Source: Planctomycetaceae bacterium
GTDB taxonomy: Bacteria > Planctomycetota > Planctomycetia > Planctomycetales > Planctomycetaceae
Length of the DNA stretch: 10,045 nt
NCBI GenBank assembly: GCA_029259875.1
Contig: JAJDEK010000358.1
Coordinates: 1-10,045, forward strand
Direction: 5' to 3'
Under the pieces are notes generated by a model, which was not told where the DNA came from, searched no databases, and saw only the letters and a list, made by a program, of their open reading frames with translations. This document shows, piece after piece, positions 1-6,274 of the stretch; the stretch's first letter is position 1; every line of letters starts with the position of its first letter. Position numbers and translations under genes: made by a program.

Positions 1-1224
1 GGTCAAAATGGCCATCGGTTTCAGATTCGTGATGCGCATGGGCGTGTGATTGAAGTTCGCAATGATTCTCGAGTAGCAGCACGCAATGGAGAGACTTTGG
101 TTATGACGCTGGATTCCATCATTCAGCTGTATACCGAGCGACAGTTACAAGCAATTGTTAAGGAATGGCAGCCCAAGAGTGCATGTGCTATTGTGATGGA
201 TGTCAAAACAGGTGAAGTGCTGGCAATGGCTTCTGTACCGACATTTGATTTGAATTATCCGGAAAACATTTCTGAGTCTGCCTGGAAAAATACGGCAATC
301 GCATCTATCTATGAACCTGGTTCAACCTTGAAGCCCTTTATTGTGGCAGCTGCGCTCGAGAAAGGGATCCTGGATAAGGAAGACGAATTTGATTGTGAAA
401 ATGGTGAGTATCGCATGGGCAAACGAGTTCTTCACGATCATCATAGTTATGGAATGTTGAGTGTTACCGATATTCTGGTCAAGTCGAGCAATATTGGGAT
501 GGCGAAAATAGGTGAGAGATTGACCAATCCCGGTTTGTACGAAGCAGTCAGGGCGTTTGGTCTTGGCCAGAAAACGGGAATTCAGTTACCCGGTGAATTA
601 AACGGGATTGTTAGACCATTGAAAGATTGGAATATCTATTCGACCGGTTCCATCCCAATGGGTCAGGAGATTGCAGTAACTCCGATTCAGTTGATCACTG
701 CCCATGTGGCTCTGGCCAATCAAGGGAAGCTACTGAACCCCCGATTGATTCGGGACCAGATCGATCACAACCATTTTCCCCGTTCCGACGAAGAACCAGA
801 ACAAGTTCGCCCTTTGGTTTCGACTCCCATCATCTCGGCAGAGGTGGCAGATTGGCTCGTCAGAGTGCCGATGTTAGAGACTGTCACGAGGGGGACTGGA
901 CGAAAAGCGATGCTAGAAGGGTATGCGGTGTTTGGGAAGACGGGGACTGCGCAAAAACCTGATCCGAAAACTGGCAAGTATTCGAATCAGTTACATGTGA
1001 GTTCATTTATCTGTGGTGCCCCAGCACATGATCCCCGTGTAATAGTTCTTGTAGTGGTAAATGAGCCTTCTATCGGACCTAACCATTATGGTGGGACCAT
1101 TGCCGGCCCTCCAGCGGCAGAGATTCTAAAACAGACATTGATCTATTTGAGAGTCCCCTTTGATAGGGCATATCAGCGGCAGATCGAGCAAACTGCGGAC
1201 AGGCTTCGCAATGTCTTGCGTTGA
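1..1224 (+). CDS. ftsI: Class B penicillin-binding protein, FtsI/PBP3 type (5' truncated by window)
   Basis: D,D-transpeptidase that cross-links peptidoglycan in the periplasm, of the class used for septal wall synthesis. The frame is open to base 1 (it begins GQNGHRFQIRD), so the gene starts outside the window. The GTG at 46 is only an internal codon. All three catalytic motifs of the family are visible: SxxK as STLK at 322-333 in the context YEPGSTLKPF, SxN as SSN at 484-492 (KSSNIGM), and KTG at 937-945 (FGKTGTAQK). The EPGST-KP and KSSN contexts match FtsI rather than PBP2/MrdA. The C-terminal stretch with YGG and PPAAEILKQTL also matches FtsI, and no PASTA domain follows. The missing part should hold the membrane anchor and most of the dimerisation domain. 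Planctomycetes are known to lack FtsZ, so if that assignment holds this is a division enzyme without its usual ring. It is probably transcribed separately from the flagellar genes, since a 352-base gap follows. Confidence 0.92.
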   Translation, partial: GQNGHRFQIRDAHGRVIEVRNDSRVAARNGETLVMTLDSIIQLYTERQLQAIVKEWQPKSACAIVMDVKTGEVLAMASVPTFDLNYPENISESAWKNTAIASIYEPGSTLKPFIVAAALEKGILDKEDEFDCENGEYRMGKRVLHDHHSYGMLSVTDILVKSSNIGMAKIGERLTNPGLYEAVRAFGLGQKTGIQLPGELNGIVRPLKDWNIYSTGSIPMGQEIAVTPIQLITAHVALANQGKLLNPRLIRDQIDHNHFPRSDEEPEQVRPLVSTPIISAEVADWLVRVPMLETVTRGTGRKAMLEGYAVFGKTGTAQKPDPKTGKYSNQLHVSSFICGAPAHDPRVIVLVVVNEPSIGPNHYGGTIAGPPAAEILKQTLIYLRVPFDRAYQRQIEQTADRLRNVLR

Positions 1225-1229
1225 TCAAT

Positions 1230-1249
1230 ATAAGTGGCCCTTATTTTTG
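1230..1249 (+). terminator. Weak terminator-like hairpin after ftsI
   Basis: Just after the ftsI stop there is an inverted repeat ATAAG (1230-1234) / CTTAT (1240-1244) with a five-base loop TGGCC, running into TTTTTG. The stem is short and AT-rich, so it would be a poor intrinsic terminator. Its position at the end of the gene is the main support. Confidence 0.35.
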
Positions 1250-1316
1250 TATGTTTCCTATATTGACAGTTTTCGAATGGTCTGTGACAAGGGTGACTCA
1301 TAAACTTGAATCGATA

Positions 1317-1346
1317 TTGACAAAAAACCAATTTTTTTTGTATTAA
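1317..1346 (+). promoter_or_regulatory. Sigma70-type promoter for the TPR gene and possibly the flagellar cluster
   Basis: A perfect -35 hexamer TTGACA (1317-1322) is followed after 18 bases by TATTAA (1341-1346), a four-of-six match to TATAAT. The spacer contains a run of eight T (1332-1339). Transcription would start near 1353, leaving a leader of about 220 bases before the ATG at 1577. A second TTGACA at 1263-1268 has no good -10 partner. This is the only good promoter found upstream of the co-directional genes. The call is by eye from consensus. Confidence 0.55.
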
Positions 1347-1354
1347 GACTCAAG

Positions 1355-1379
1355 TTTCACTTCTCTCAATTTCACTTCT
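1355..1379 (+). repeat. Direct repeat TTTCACTTCT, two copies 15 bases apart
   Basis: The 10-base word TTTCACTTCT occurs at 1355-1364 and again at 1370-1379. A partial third copy, TTCACA, sits at 1385-1390. The repeat lies right at or just downstream of the predicted transcription start. It could be a regulator binding site, or simply low-complexity pyrimidine-rich leader sequence. Confidence 0.4.
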
Positions 1380-1431
1380 TTACATTCACACAAAAGACTC
1401 TCAATCTTGATTCCGCATTTGCATGGAAATC

Positions 1432-1468
1432 ATTCCACTGCACTGGAATCCGGTTTGTCGTCGCGACA
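1432..1468 (+). other. Two adjacent small hairpins in the leader of the TPR gene
   Basis: The first is ATTCCA (1432-1437), loop CTGCAC, TGGAAT (1444-1449). The second is TGTCG (1456-1460), loop TCG, CGACA (1464-1468). The second contains the palindrome GTCGCGAC (1460-1467). No T-run follows, so these are not intrinsic terminators. They could be leader RNA structure, or an operator read as dyad-symmetric DNA. No known riboswitch was recognised. Confidence 0.3.
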
Positions 1469-1576
1469 CTCCTATTCCTGTATAACAAATCCAATTCCCA
1501 GACAAATCTAAGCGTTTCATTTCGAGTCACAATTCACTGTATCGGATCTCCTGTCTACCAGATGGGCTACTAAGTC

Positions 1577-4180
1577 ATGGCAGAAGAAGACACAAATCAA
1601 CCAGAATCAGACGAGGCTGCTGACGTTGCGGTGAAAGAATCACCGGCTGACGGGGTAGAAGAAACTGAGGTAGATGATACCGAGACGGTGGAGCTCTCGT
1701 TGCGTGATAAGGCCATTAAATTTGCCCGTGCACGTTGGAAACCTTTGGGAATTGCTGCCTCTGTGCTGGTTTTGCTATCTCTTTATATTTTGACAATCAG
1801 TGGTGAACCAGAAAAAACGCCAAAAGAAATTTTAGCCGAAGCCTTAGATACCTTGAAATCGGCAAAAGATAATAAAACGCGGTCTGAAGCTCAGAAAATC
1901 GCATACGCTCTTAAAAAAGAGGATTATCAAGATCCGAATTTTCCAGGAGCTCTGTATTTTATTTTTGGGATCGTCGCATTTCAAAATGCAGAAGAACTTA
2001 CAGGAGAATCTCAGGAGCATCAGTATTTGATCGCTAGCCGTTATCTCAAAGAGGCTGAGAGAAGAGCCATCGACCAGGAACATCGTCCGGAATGGAGTTA
2101 TGCGTTAGGAACTTGTTTATATTTGTTGGGTTCTACGAAAAGTTCACGGCCACTTCTAGAAGAAGCGATTGAGACGCATCCATCAGGGAAATTGAAGGCT
2201 TCGATGTTACTGACAGACATCTATCTCGATCATAAGGCAGACTTGGTGTTAAAAAAAGCGTTCGAGTTGAATACAGATGCTCTGAATTTTAAAGGTTTGG
2301 ATCCTTTGACTCAGGATCGGTTATATTTGCAAAGGGCACAGATCTTTCTAGCACAAGGTAAGAACGAACAGGCACAGAAAGTTTTGTCGCAAGTCAAGCA
2401 GAAGGAGTCTGTAAATCAAGTGACTGTGGTTTTCCAGGCGCAAACACTCATGGCAGAGGAGAAATACAAAGAGGCATTAACGATGCTGGCTCCCGTGAAA
2501 GATAATCTGGGATTGGAGCGAAAGTTTTCGCGTCAGGCTTCTTATCTGATGGGGCTATGTGCTGAATCTCTGAATGATACTGTCGCTGCCATCGATTTAT
2601 ATGAACAGACAACGCATCGTTATGCAGATACTCATGAAGGTCAGGCTGCTTATTTGCATCTTGCTGAACTGTTAAGACAAAATGGTAGAACTGAAGAAGC
2701 ACTCATTGCCTATCGAACTGCTTTGCGATCAATTAAAAGTCCTGAAGATTTTCGTAATCGTTGGATCAGTCTGGAAAGGGTTCGGACTTATGTTCTGGAT
2801 GCTTGGAACGACTGGGTAGATGAAGAAAATATAAAACTTGGTGTGACCTATTTTAATGCTGCCATTCAATTATCAGATTATCTACCTCCCTTATTGTCAG
2901 AAGTTCAGGCAAAAGAGTTAGCGGCTAATGCAAACCGTCGATGGGCTGAATACTTAGAACGTCTTTTTGACGAAGCTCCCGTGAGTCAGCGACAAAAAAT
3001 GAAGCCTGAGTTGAACGAACGCTGGAAACAAAGTGGCAAAGCCTATTATGAGCTTGCCAGGCTCCTGACTACTACTGATCGTTATGGAGAAATTTTATCG
3101 ATTTCTGCTGAGCACTTCCACAAAAGTCAGGATTTTGAGACGGCGTTAAAAGTTCTCACTCGATTCATCAATACTAATCCAGAAAAAAAAATGCCTCAGG
3201 CACTAGTACGGCGCGGCGAGATCTTACTTGAACTTGATCAGCTTGACGAAGCAGTCGATCACTTTAAGCGAGTCATCATCGGTTATCCGACTGATGTGGC
3301 TTCATTTGAAGCAAAGTATTTGATGGGAATCGCTTATCTTGAGAAGGATGATCTTGACCAAGCTGCCGCTATTTGGAAAGAAATTTTGGAATCAAGCAAT
3401 TTGACACCGAAAGCGAAGCAGTGGCGTGACTCATTATTTTCTTTAGGAAAACTAAATTTTCATCGCGGAAAGATAGCGGAATCTCAAAAAGAAGAAGTAA
3501 AGAACGAACCACAGACTGACCAGAAACTAAAAGCAGAAGCCAAAATTGTTTTTTATGAAGAAGCAACGAAGCGGCTCAGAGAATATGTCGATCGTTATCC
3601 TGAATCAGAGAAGGTATATGAAGCACGTTTTCTATTAGCGAGATCTTTGCAAAATTTGGCTGATCAACCTTTCCAGGAAATGAAATATGCAAAAACAGAT
3701 AATGCGCGACAAGAGTTGAAAAAAAAACAGTTTGAATTTTTGAATATGGCAATTCAGCAACTCAAAGAGTTAAATCGTGATTTGCGAAGAATGGAAAGCC
3801 AAGATCGCCTGGACTCTTTGGGGGAAAGATTGTTGAAATCAACCTGCTTTGGCACGGCGCATTTACTATACCTCACTGAAGAGTACGATGAGGCAATCAA
3901 ATCTTATCATGATGCAGTTAACCGGTATCCTCAAAGTACAGAAGTCCTGATTGCGTACATGAAAATGTCCGGATGTTATGAGAGCTTGGGGAAAAAAAAC
4001 GAGGCCAAAAGTATGCTTGAACAGGCAAAAATTATTTTGAAGCAGATGCCGGATAAGGTCTTCGAGTCCAGAGCAACAAATCTGGGACGAGACGAGTGGA
4101 ATCGTTGGTTGGATTGGTCACGTGAACTACGTAACTCTAATAATCCTCCTAATCAAATACAGGCAGATGGTGGTGTTTAA
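1577..4180 (+). CDS. Membrane-anchored TPR-repeat protein of unknown function
   Basis: Encodes 867 residues. Residues 1-45 are acidic and low-complexity (many E, D, T, A). A basic patch (R51, R53, K55) precedes one hydrophobic segment at about 57-74, predicting a cytoplasmic N-terminus, one membrane pass and a large periplasmic body. The rest is helical with recognisable TPR units: AEEKYKEALTML near 293, GRTEEALIAYRTAL near 370, a run from M539 (LDQLDEAVDHFKRV, then a unit with DLDQAAAIWKEIL), and EEYDEAIKSYHDAVNRYP near 769. Many units carry the [RN]YP-type ending seen in BamD/YbgF-like TPR proteins. TPR arrays bind partner proteins and no catalytic motif is visible. It precedes a chaperone-like gene and flagellar genes, so a role in the cell envelope around the motor is possible but unproven. 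No Shine-Dalgarno sequence is seen before the ATG, but it is the first start after the leader. The gene contains poly-A runs of 8-9. Confidence 0.88.
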   Translation: MAEEDTNQPESDEAADVAVKESPADGVEETEVDDTETVELSLRDKAIKFARARWKPLGIAASVLVLLSLYILTISGEPEKTPKEILAEALDTLKSAKDNKTRSEAQKIAYALKKEDYQDPNFPGALYFIFGIVAFQNAEELTGESQEHQYLIASRYLKEAERRAIDQEHRPEWSYALGTCLYLLGSTKSSRPLLEEAIETHPSGKLKASMLLTDIYLDHKADLVLKKAFELNTDALNFKGLDPLTQDRLYLQRAQIFLAQGKNEQAQKVLSQVKQKESVNQVTVVFQAQTLMAEEKYKEALTMLAPVKDNLGLERKFSRQASYLMGLCAESLNDTVAAIDLYEQTTHRYADTHEGQAAYLHLAELLRQNGRTEEALIAYRTALRSIKSPEDFRNRWISLERVRTYVLDAWNDWVDEENIKLGVTYFNAAIQLSDYLPPLLSEVQAKELAANANRRWAEYLERLFDEAPVSQRQKMKPELNERWKQSGKAYYELARLLTTTDRYGEILSISAEHFHKSQDFETALKVLTRFINTNPEKKMPQALVRRGEILLELDQLDEAVDHFKRVIIGYPTDVASFEAKYLMGIAYLEKDDLDQAAAIWKEILESSNLTPKAKQWRDSLFSLGKLNFHRGKIAESQKEEVKNEPQTDQKLKAEAKIVFYEEATKRLREYVDRYPESEKVYEARFLLARSLQNLADQPFQEMKYAKTDNARQELKKKQFEFLNMAIQQLKELNRDLRRMESQDRLDSLGERLLKSTCFGTAHLLYLTEEYDEAIKSYHDAVNRYPQSTEVLIAYMKMSGCYESLGKKNEAKSMLEQAKIILKQMPDKVFESRATNLGRDEWNRWLDWSRELRNSNNPPNQIQADGGV

Positions 4181-4208
4181 TGCTGTATCAGCAATATTGA
4201 AATCAGTC

Positions 4209-4250
4209 CAGGAACTTTGTATCGCGTTGCGGTGTGTTCCTGATTTAATT
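4209..4250 (+). terminator. Possible hairpin terminator or attenuator between the TPR and chaperone-like genes
   Basis: CAGGAAC (4209-4215) pairs perfectly with GTTCCTG (4236-4242) around a 20-base loop, which contains a smaller CGC/GCG pairing at 4223-4231. ATTTAATTT follows rather than an unbroken T-run. The long loop and broken T-tract make strong termination unlikely. It may lower read-through or act as a processing site. Confidence 0.3.
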
Positions 4251-4276
4251 TAAACCTAAGTTAACATCGTTTTTTA

Positions 4277-4729
4277 ATGACCTTTCTACAAATGATCGAT
4301 TATCTCAAACTATTTTCGGTACGCTTGGAATATTCAAAGAGGCTGTTGAAGCTTTCGTTTCTACAGCAAGATTTGATTGACCAAAATGACTATACCGGCT
4401 TACTGGACGTGTTAGGGCAAAAGCAACGGTTGTTTGGACAGTTAGATCAATATACCAAACAACTGCCGATGCTCTGGGAAAAATGGAGAAGTGAGCGAGA
4501 TCTTTTGTTAGCAGATCAACGTGAGGTATGTGAACAAATCTTGCAGGAGTCTGAAGAAGTCCTTGCTAAGTTGTTAAAGAATGAAGACACAAGTACGCAG
4601 TGCATGGTAGATCGACGTGATCATACAAATCAGCAGATCCAGTCATTAAACCAGGGAGAAAAAGTCGGTGAAGCATATCGGGACAGTTTAGCTCCGGTCA
4701 CTCATCGTCATTTGAATATTGATCAATAA
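4277..4729 (+). CDS. Small helical protein resembling FlgN/FliT-type flagellar export chaperones
   Basis: Encodes 150 residues, close to the usual 110-150 of FlgN-family chaperones, which hold hook-associated proteins in the cytoplasm until export. The protein is almost all helix, with no signal peptide and no membrane segment. Residues about 28-63 carry the family-like pattern of leucines with Q, D and K (FLQQDLIDQNDYTGLLDVL, then QKQRLFGQL). A second long helix spans about 68-105. Near the end, NQGEKVGEAYR (125-135) resembles the G-x-x-A-Y segment often seen at the FlgN C-terminus. The match is by pattern and context, not strong identity, so no symbol is given. The gene lies 96 bases after the TPR gene and 57 before the regulator. 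No Shine-Dalgarno sequence is visible. The ATG at 4277 is chosen as the first start, and a second in-frame ATG at 4292 is possible. Other readings are a generic coiled-coil protein or another flagellar chaperone. Confidence 0.55.
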   Translation: MTFLQMIDYLKLFSVRLEYSKRLLKLSFLQQDLIDQNDYTGLLDVLGQKQRLFGQLDQYTKQLPMLWEKWRSERDLLLADQREVCEQILQESEEVLAKLLKNEDTSTQCMVDRRDHTNQQIQSLNQGEKVGEAYRDSLAPVTHRHLNIDQ

Positions 4730-4786
4730 CTGAATCTATTTTGAATCCTAATAACATTTACCTTTCAATCAGATGGGTTTTGAATA

Positions 4787-6235
4787 ATGAATAAAAATCT
4801 AATACATAACTCCTCATCACGTGGTGTGATTCAGGTTGTTTCTCAGGACCGAATTCGTAGGCTGGAAGTATGCACTCAGTTTTCAAATTTAGGGTACACT
4901 GTGATTCCTCTGGCGGAAGTCGATCTTTCACAAACACCACCACGTTCGGTAGCGGATGTTTGTGTACTGCTTGATCAAAAGTCGATTTCGGAATTAACGT
5001 TCTCGGTTGATCTCGCTAAGAAACAGAGTTTGATTCCAGTACTGTATTATCCAGCATTAACTAATGATGCCCAAAAAGAGATCTTGAAATCCTCTCAAAC
5101 AACTTCACATGAATCGGTGGCCCCGTTTGCAGAATTGAGCCCTCAGGATTCCGTTGATAGTATCAGGCGTCTACTCGATTCTGCTGTAAAATATGCTCGC
5201 TTATCACAAGAATGTGCTGACTTGATTTCAGAATTAAATGAACGCTCAAGTCGCCGTCTGATTGGCTATAGCCAGGTAGTCCAAACGTTACGAGATCGCA
5301 TTGCAGATATTGTTCATCTGAAAAAATCCGTCTTAGTGCAGGGACCATCAGGTTCAGAGTTATCTCTAGTTGCTGAAATCATTCACGATTCAACGTTCAT
5401 TGATTCTCATCCATTCATCAAAGTGAATTGTAGTATCCTGACTACAGAGAATGTGGAAAGGGAACTGATTGGTTTTTATTCACATGAAGAAAGTTGTTAT
5501 TCGAACGAGCCTGTATGGAATCCTGGTTGCATTGAACAGGCAGAAGGCGGGACATTGATTCTCGATCAGGTGAATTTGGCTTCATTGCCTGTTCAGGCTG
5601 TTTTATTGAAGATTTTTGAGAAGGGGACATACCTGTCTCCAGAAGAAAAACAGCAAAAAAATGTCAATTGTCGAATCATTTCTACGAGCCATATTTCTCT
5701 CAAAGATTTGGTGTCGCAAAATCAATTTAAGAGAAAGCTGGCAGCGATTCTTGCAGTATCGACAATTTCCGTTCCCCGGTTGAATGATCGAAAAGAAGAT
5801 CTGGCGTTATTGACAGAGCATATCATTAATGAAGTCGCTAAGGCAGAGGGGACGGTTCCTAAACTATTAACATTGGATGGTTTGGAAATGTTGAAGAAAC
5901 ACGATTGGACTGGAGATATTCAGGAATTGCGTAATCTGATCCGACATGTGAATTTGGTTGATAGTGGACCCCGACTTGATGCCGCAAGTTTATTACCCTG
6001 GATTGGAACAGAGATGATATCAAACACAGATTCACTGGTGGGAATGACATTGCGGGAAATGGAGCAGAAGCTCATAGAAAGTACATTTGCCCGCTGCGGT
6101 GGAAATCGTGAAAATACAGCACAAATGCTGGATATTGGACTACGAACGCTTTCTGGTAAGTTGAGATCCTATGGATATCCGCCTCGCGGAGGCCCTGATT
6201 CCAAACGAAAATTTACGGTCAAACGAGCGGCTTAA
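4787..6235 (+). CDS. FleQ/NtrC-like regulator with a degenerate AAA+ domain and intact Fis-type HTH
   Basis: Encodes 482 residues in the order of a sigma54 enhancer-binding protein. Residues about 12-130 look like a degenerate receiver: the usual acidic pair is S19-Q20, while D63 could sit at the phospho-acceptor position. About 165-400 is the AAA+ domain, recognised by LVAEIIH, IEQAEGGTLILDQ, RKEDLALLTEHII and ELRNLI. About 425-463 is a Fis-type helix-turn-helix, GGNRENTAQMLDIGLRTLS (438-456) and on to G463, followed by a basic tail. The ATPase signature is lost: Walker A reads GPSGSELS (186-193, lysine replaced by L192), Walker B reads D260-Q261, nothing like GAFTGA remains at 233-238, the arginine-finger positions are K315 and I321, and the sensor II arginine is Q379. 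Known relatives without GAFTGA (TyrR, Rhodobacter NtrC) act without sigma54, and this protein probably does too, as a DNA-binding repressor, activator or scaffold. Its place directly before flgB suggests flagellar control. The frame is intact over 1.4 kb, so it is not a pseudogene. Confidence 0.85.
   Translation: MNKNLIHNSSSRGVIQVVSQDRIRRLEVCTQFSNLGYTVIPLAEVDLSQTPPRSVADVCVLLDQKSISELTFSVDLAKKQSLIPVLYYPALTNDAQKEILKSSQTTSHESVAPFAELSPQDSVDSIRRLLDSAVKYARLSQECADLISELNERSSRRLIGYSQVVQTLRDRIADIVHLKKSVLVQGPSGSELSLVAEIIHDSTFIDSHPFIKVNCSILTTENVERELIGFYSHEESCYSNEPVWNPGCIEQAEGGTLILDQVNLASLPVQAVLLKIFEKGTYLSPEEKQQKNVNCRIISTSHISLKDLVSQNQFKRKLAAILAVSTISVPRLNDRKEDLALLTEHIINEVAKAEGTVPKLLTLDGLEMLKKHDWTGDIQELRNLIRHVNLVDSGPRLDAASLLPWIGTEMISNTDSLVGMTLREMEQKLIESTFARCGGNRENTAQMLDIGLRTLSGKLRSYGYPPRGGPDSKRKFTVKRAA
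6178..6193 (+). other. Overlapping GC-rich hairpins near the regulator's 3' end
   Basis: Two mutually exclusive perfect 5-base stems overlap: TCCGC (6178-6182) / GCGGA (6186-6190) and GCCTC (6181-6185) / GAGGC (6189-6193), each with a 3-base loop. They lie in the codons for the tail after the HTH, about 80 bases before flgB. They may mark an RNA structure or processing site, or may simply reflect the codons for Pro-Pro-Arg-Gly-Gly. Confidence 0.3.
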
Positions 6236-6262
6236 CAGTCTGTGGTGTGTTAATCATTTTGT

Positions 6263-6269
6263 AGGGTGA
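6263..6269 (+). promoter_or_regulatory. Ribosome binding site that decides the flgB start
   Basis: AGGGTGA lies five bases before the ATG at 6275. A GTG at 6266 is in the same frame but sits inside this motif and has no site of its own, so the ATG is the better start. Confidence 0.7.
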
Positions 6270-6274
6270 ATTTT

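Larger units (their letters stand above)
1225..1576. other. Gene-free intergenic region, 352 bases
   Basis: No convincing reading frame is seen on either strand. The region holds the weak hairpin at 1230-1249, a 9-base repeat ATATTGACA at 1260-1268 and 1314-1322, the promoter at 1317-1346, a direct repeat TTTCACTTCT at 1355-1364 and 1370-1379, and two small hairpins at 1432-1449 and 1456-1468. From about 1490 to the start codon at 1577 I see nothing distinct, including no Shine-Dalgarno sequence. Confidence 0.7.

Noticed and set aside
627..962. Open frame of 111 codons on the + strand inside ftsI
   Set aside because: It lies wholly within the well-supported ftsI frame, and its composition has no recognisable domain.
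1481..1486. TATAAC as a second -10 element in the leader
   Set aside because: No -35-like hexamer at 16-19 bases upstream; the nearest, TTGTCG, is 20 bases away.
3850..3866. TGGCAC in the TPR gene as a sigma54 -24 element
   Set aside because: No GC at the matching -12 position, and it lies deep inside a coding region. TGGCAC within flgC near 6828 fails in the same way. I found no convincing sigma54 promoter in the window by eye.
4787..6235. Regulator as a decayed pseudogene
   Set aside because: The frame is intact for 482 codons, the HTH is well preserved and the non-catalytic fold segments remain, which argues for retained function.
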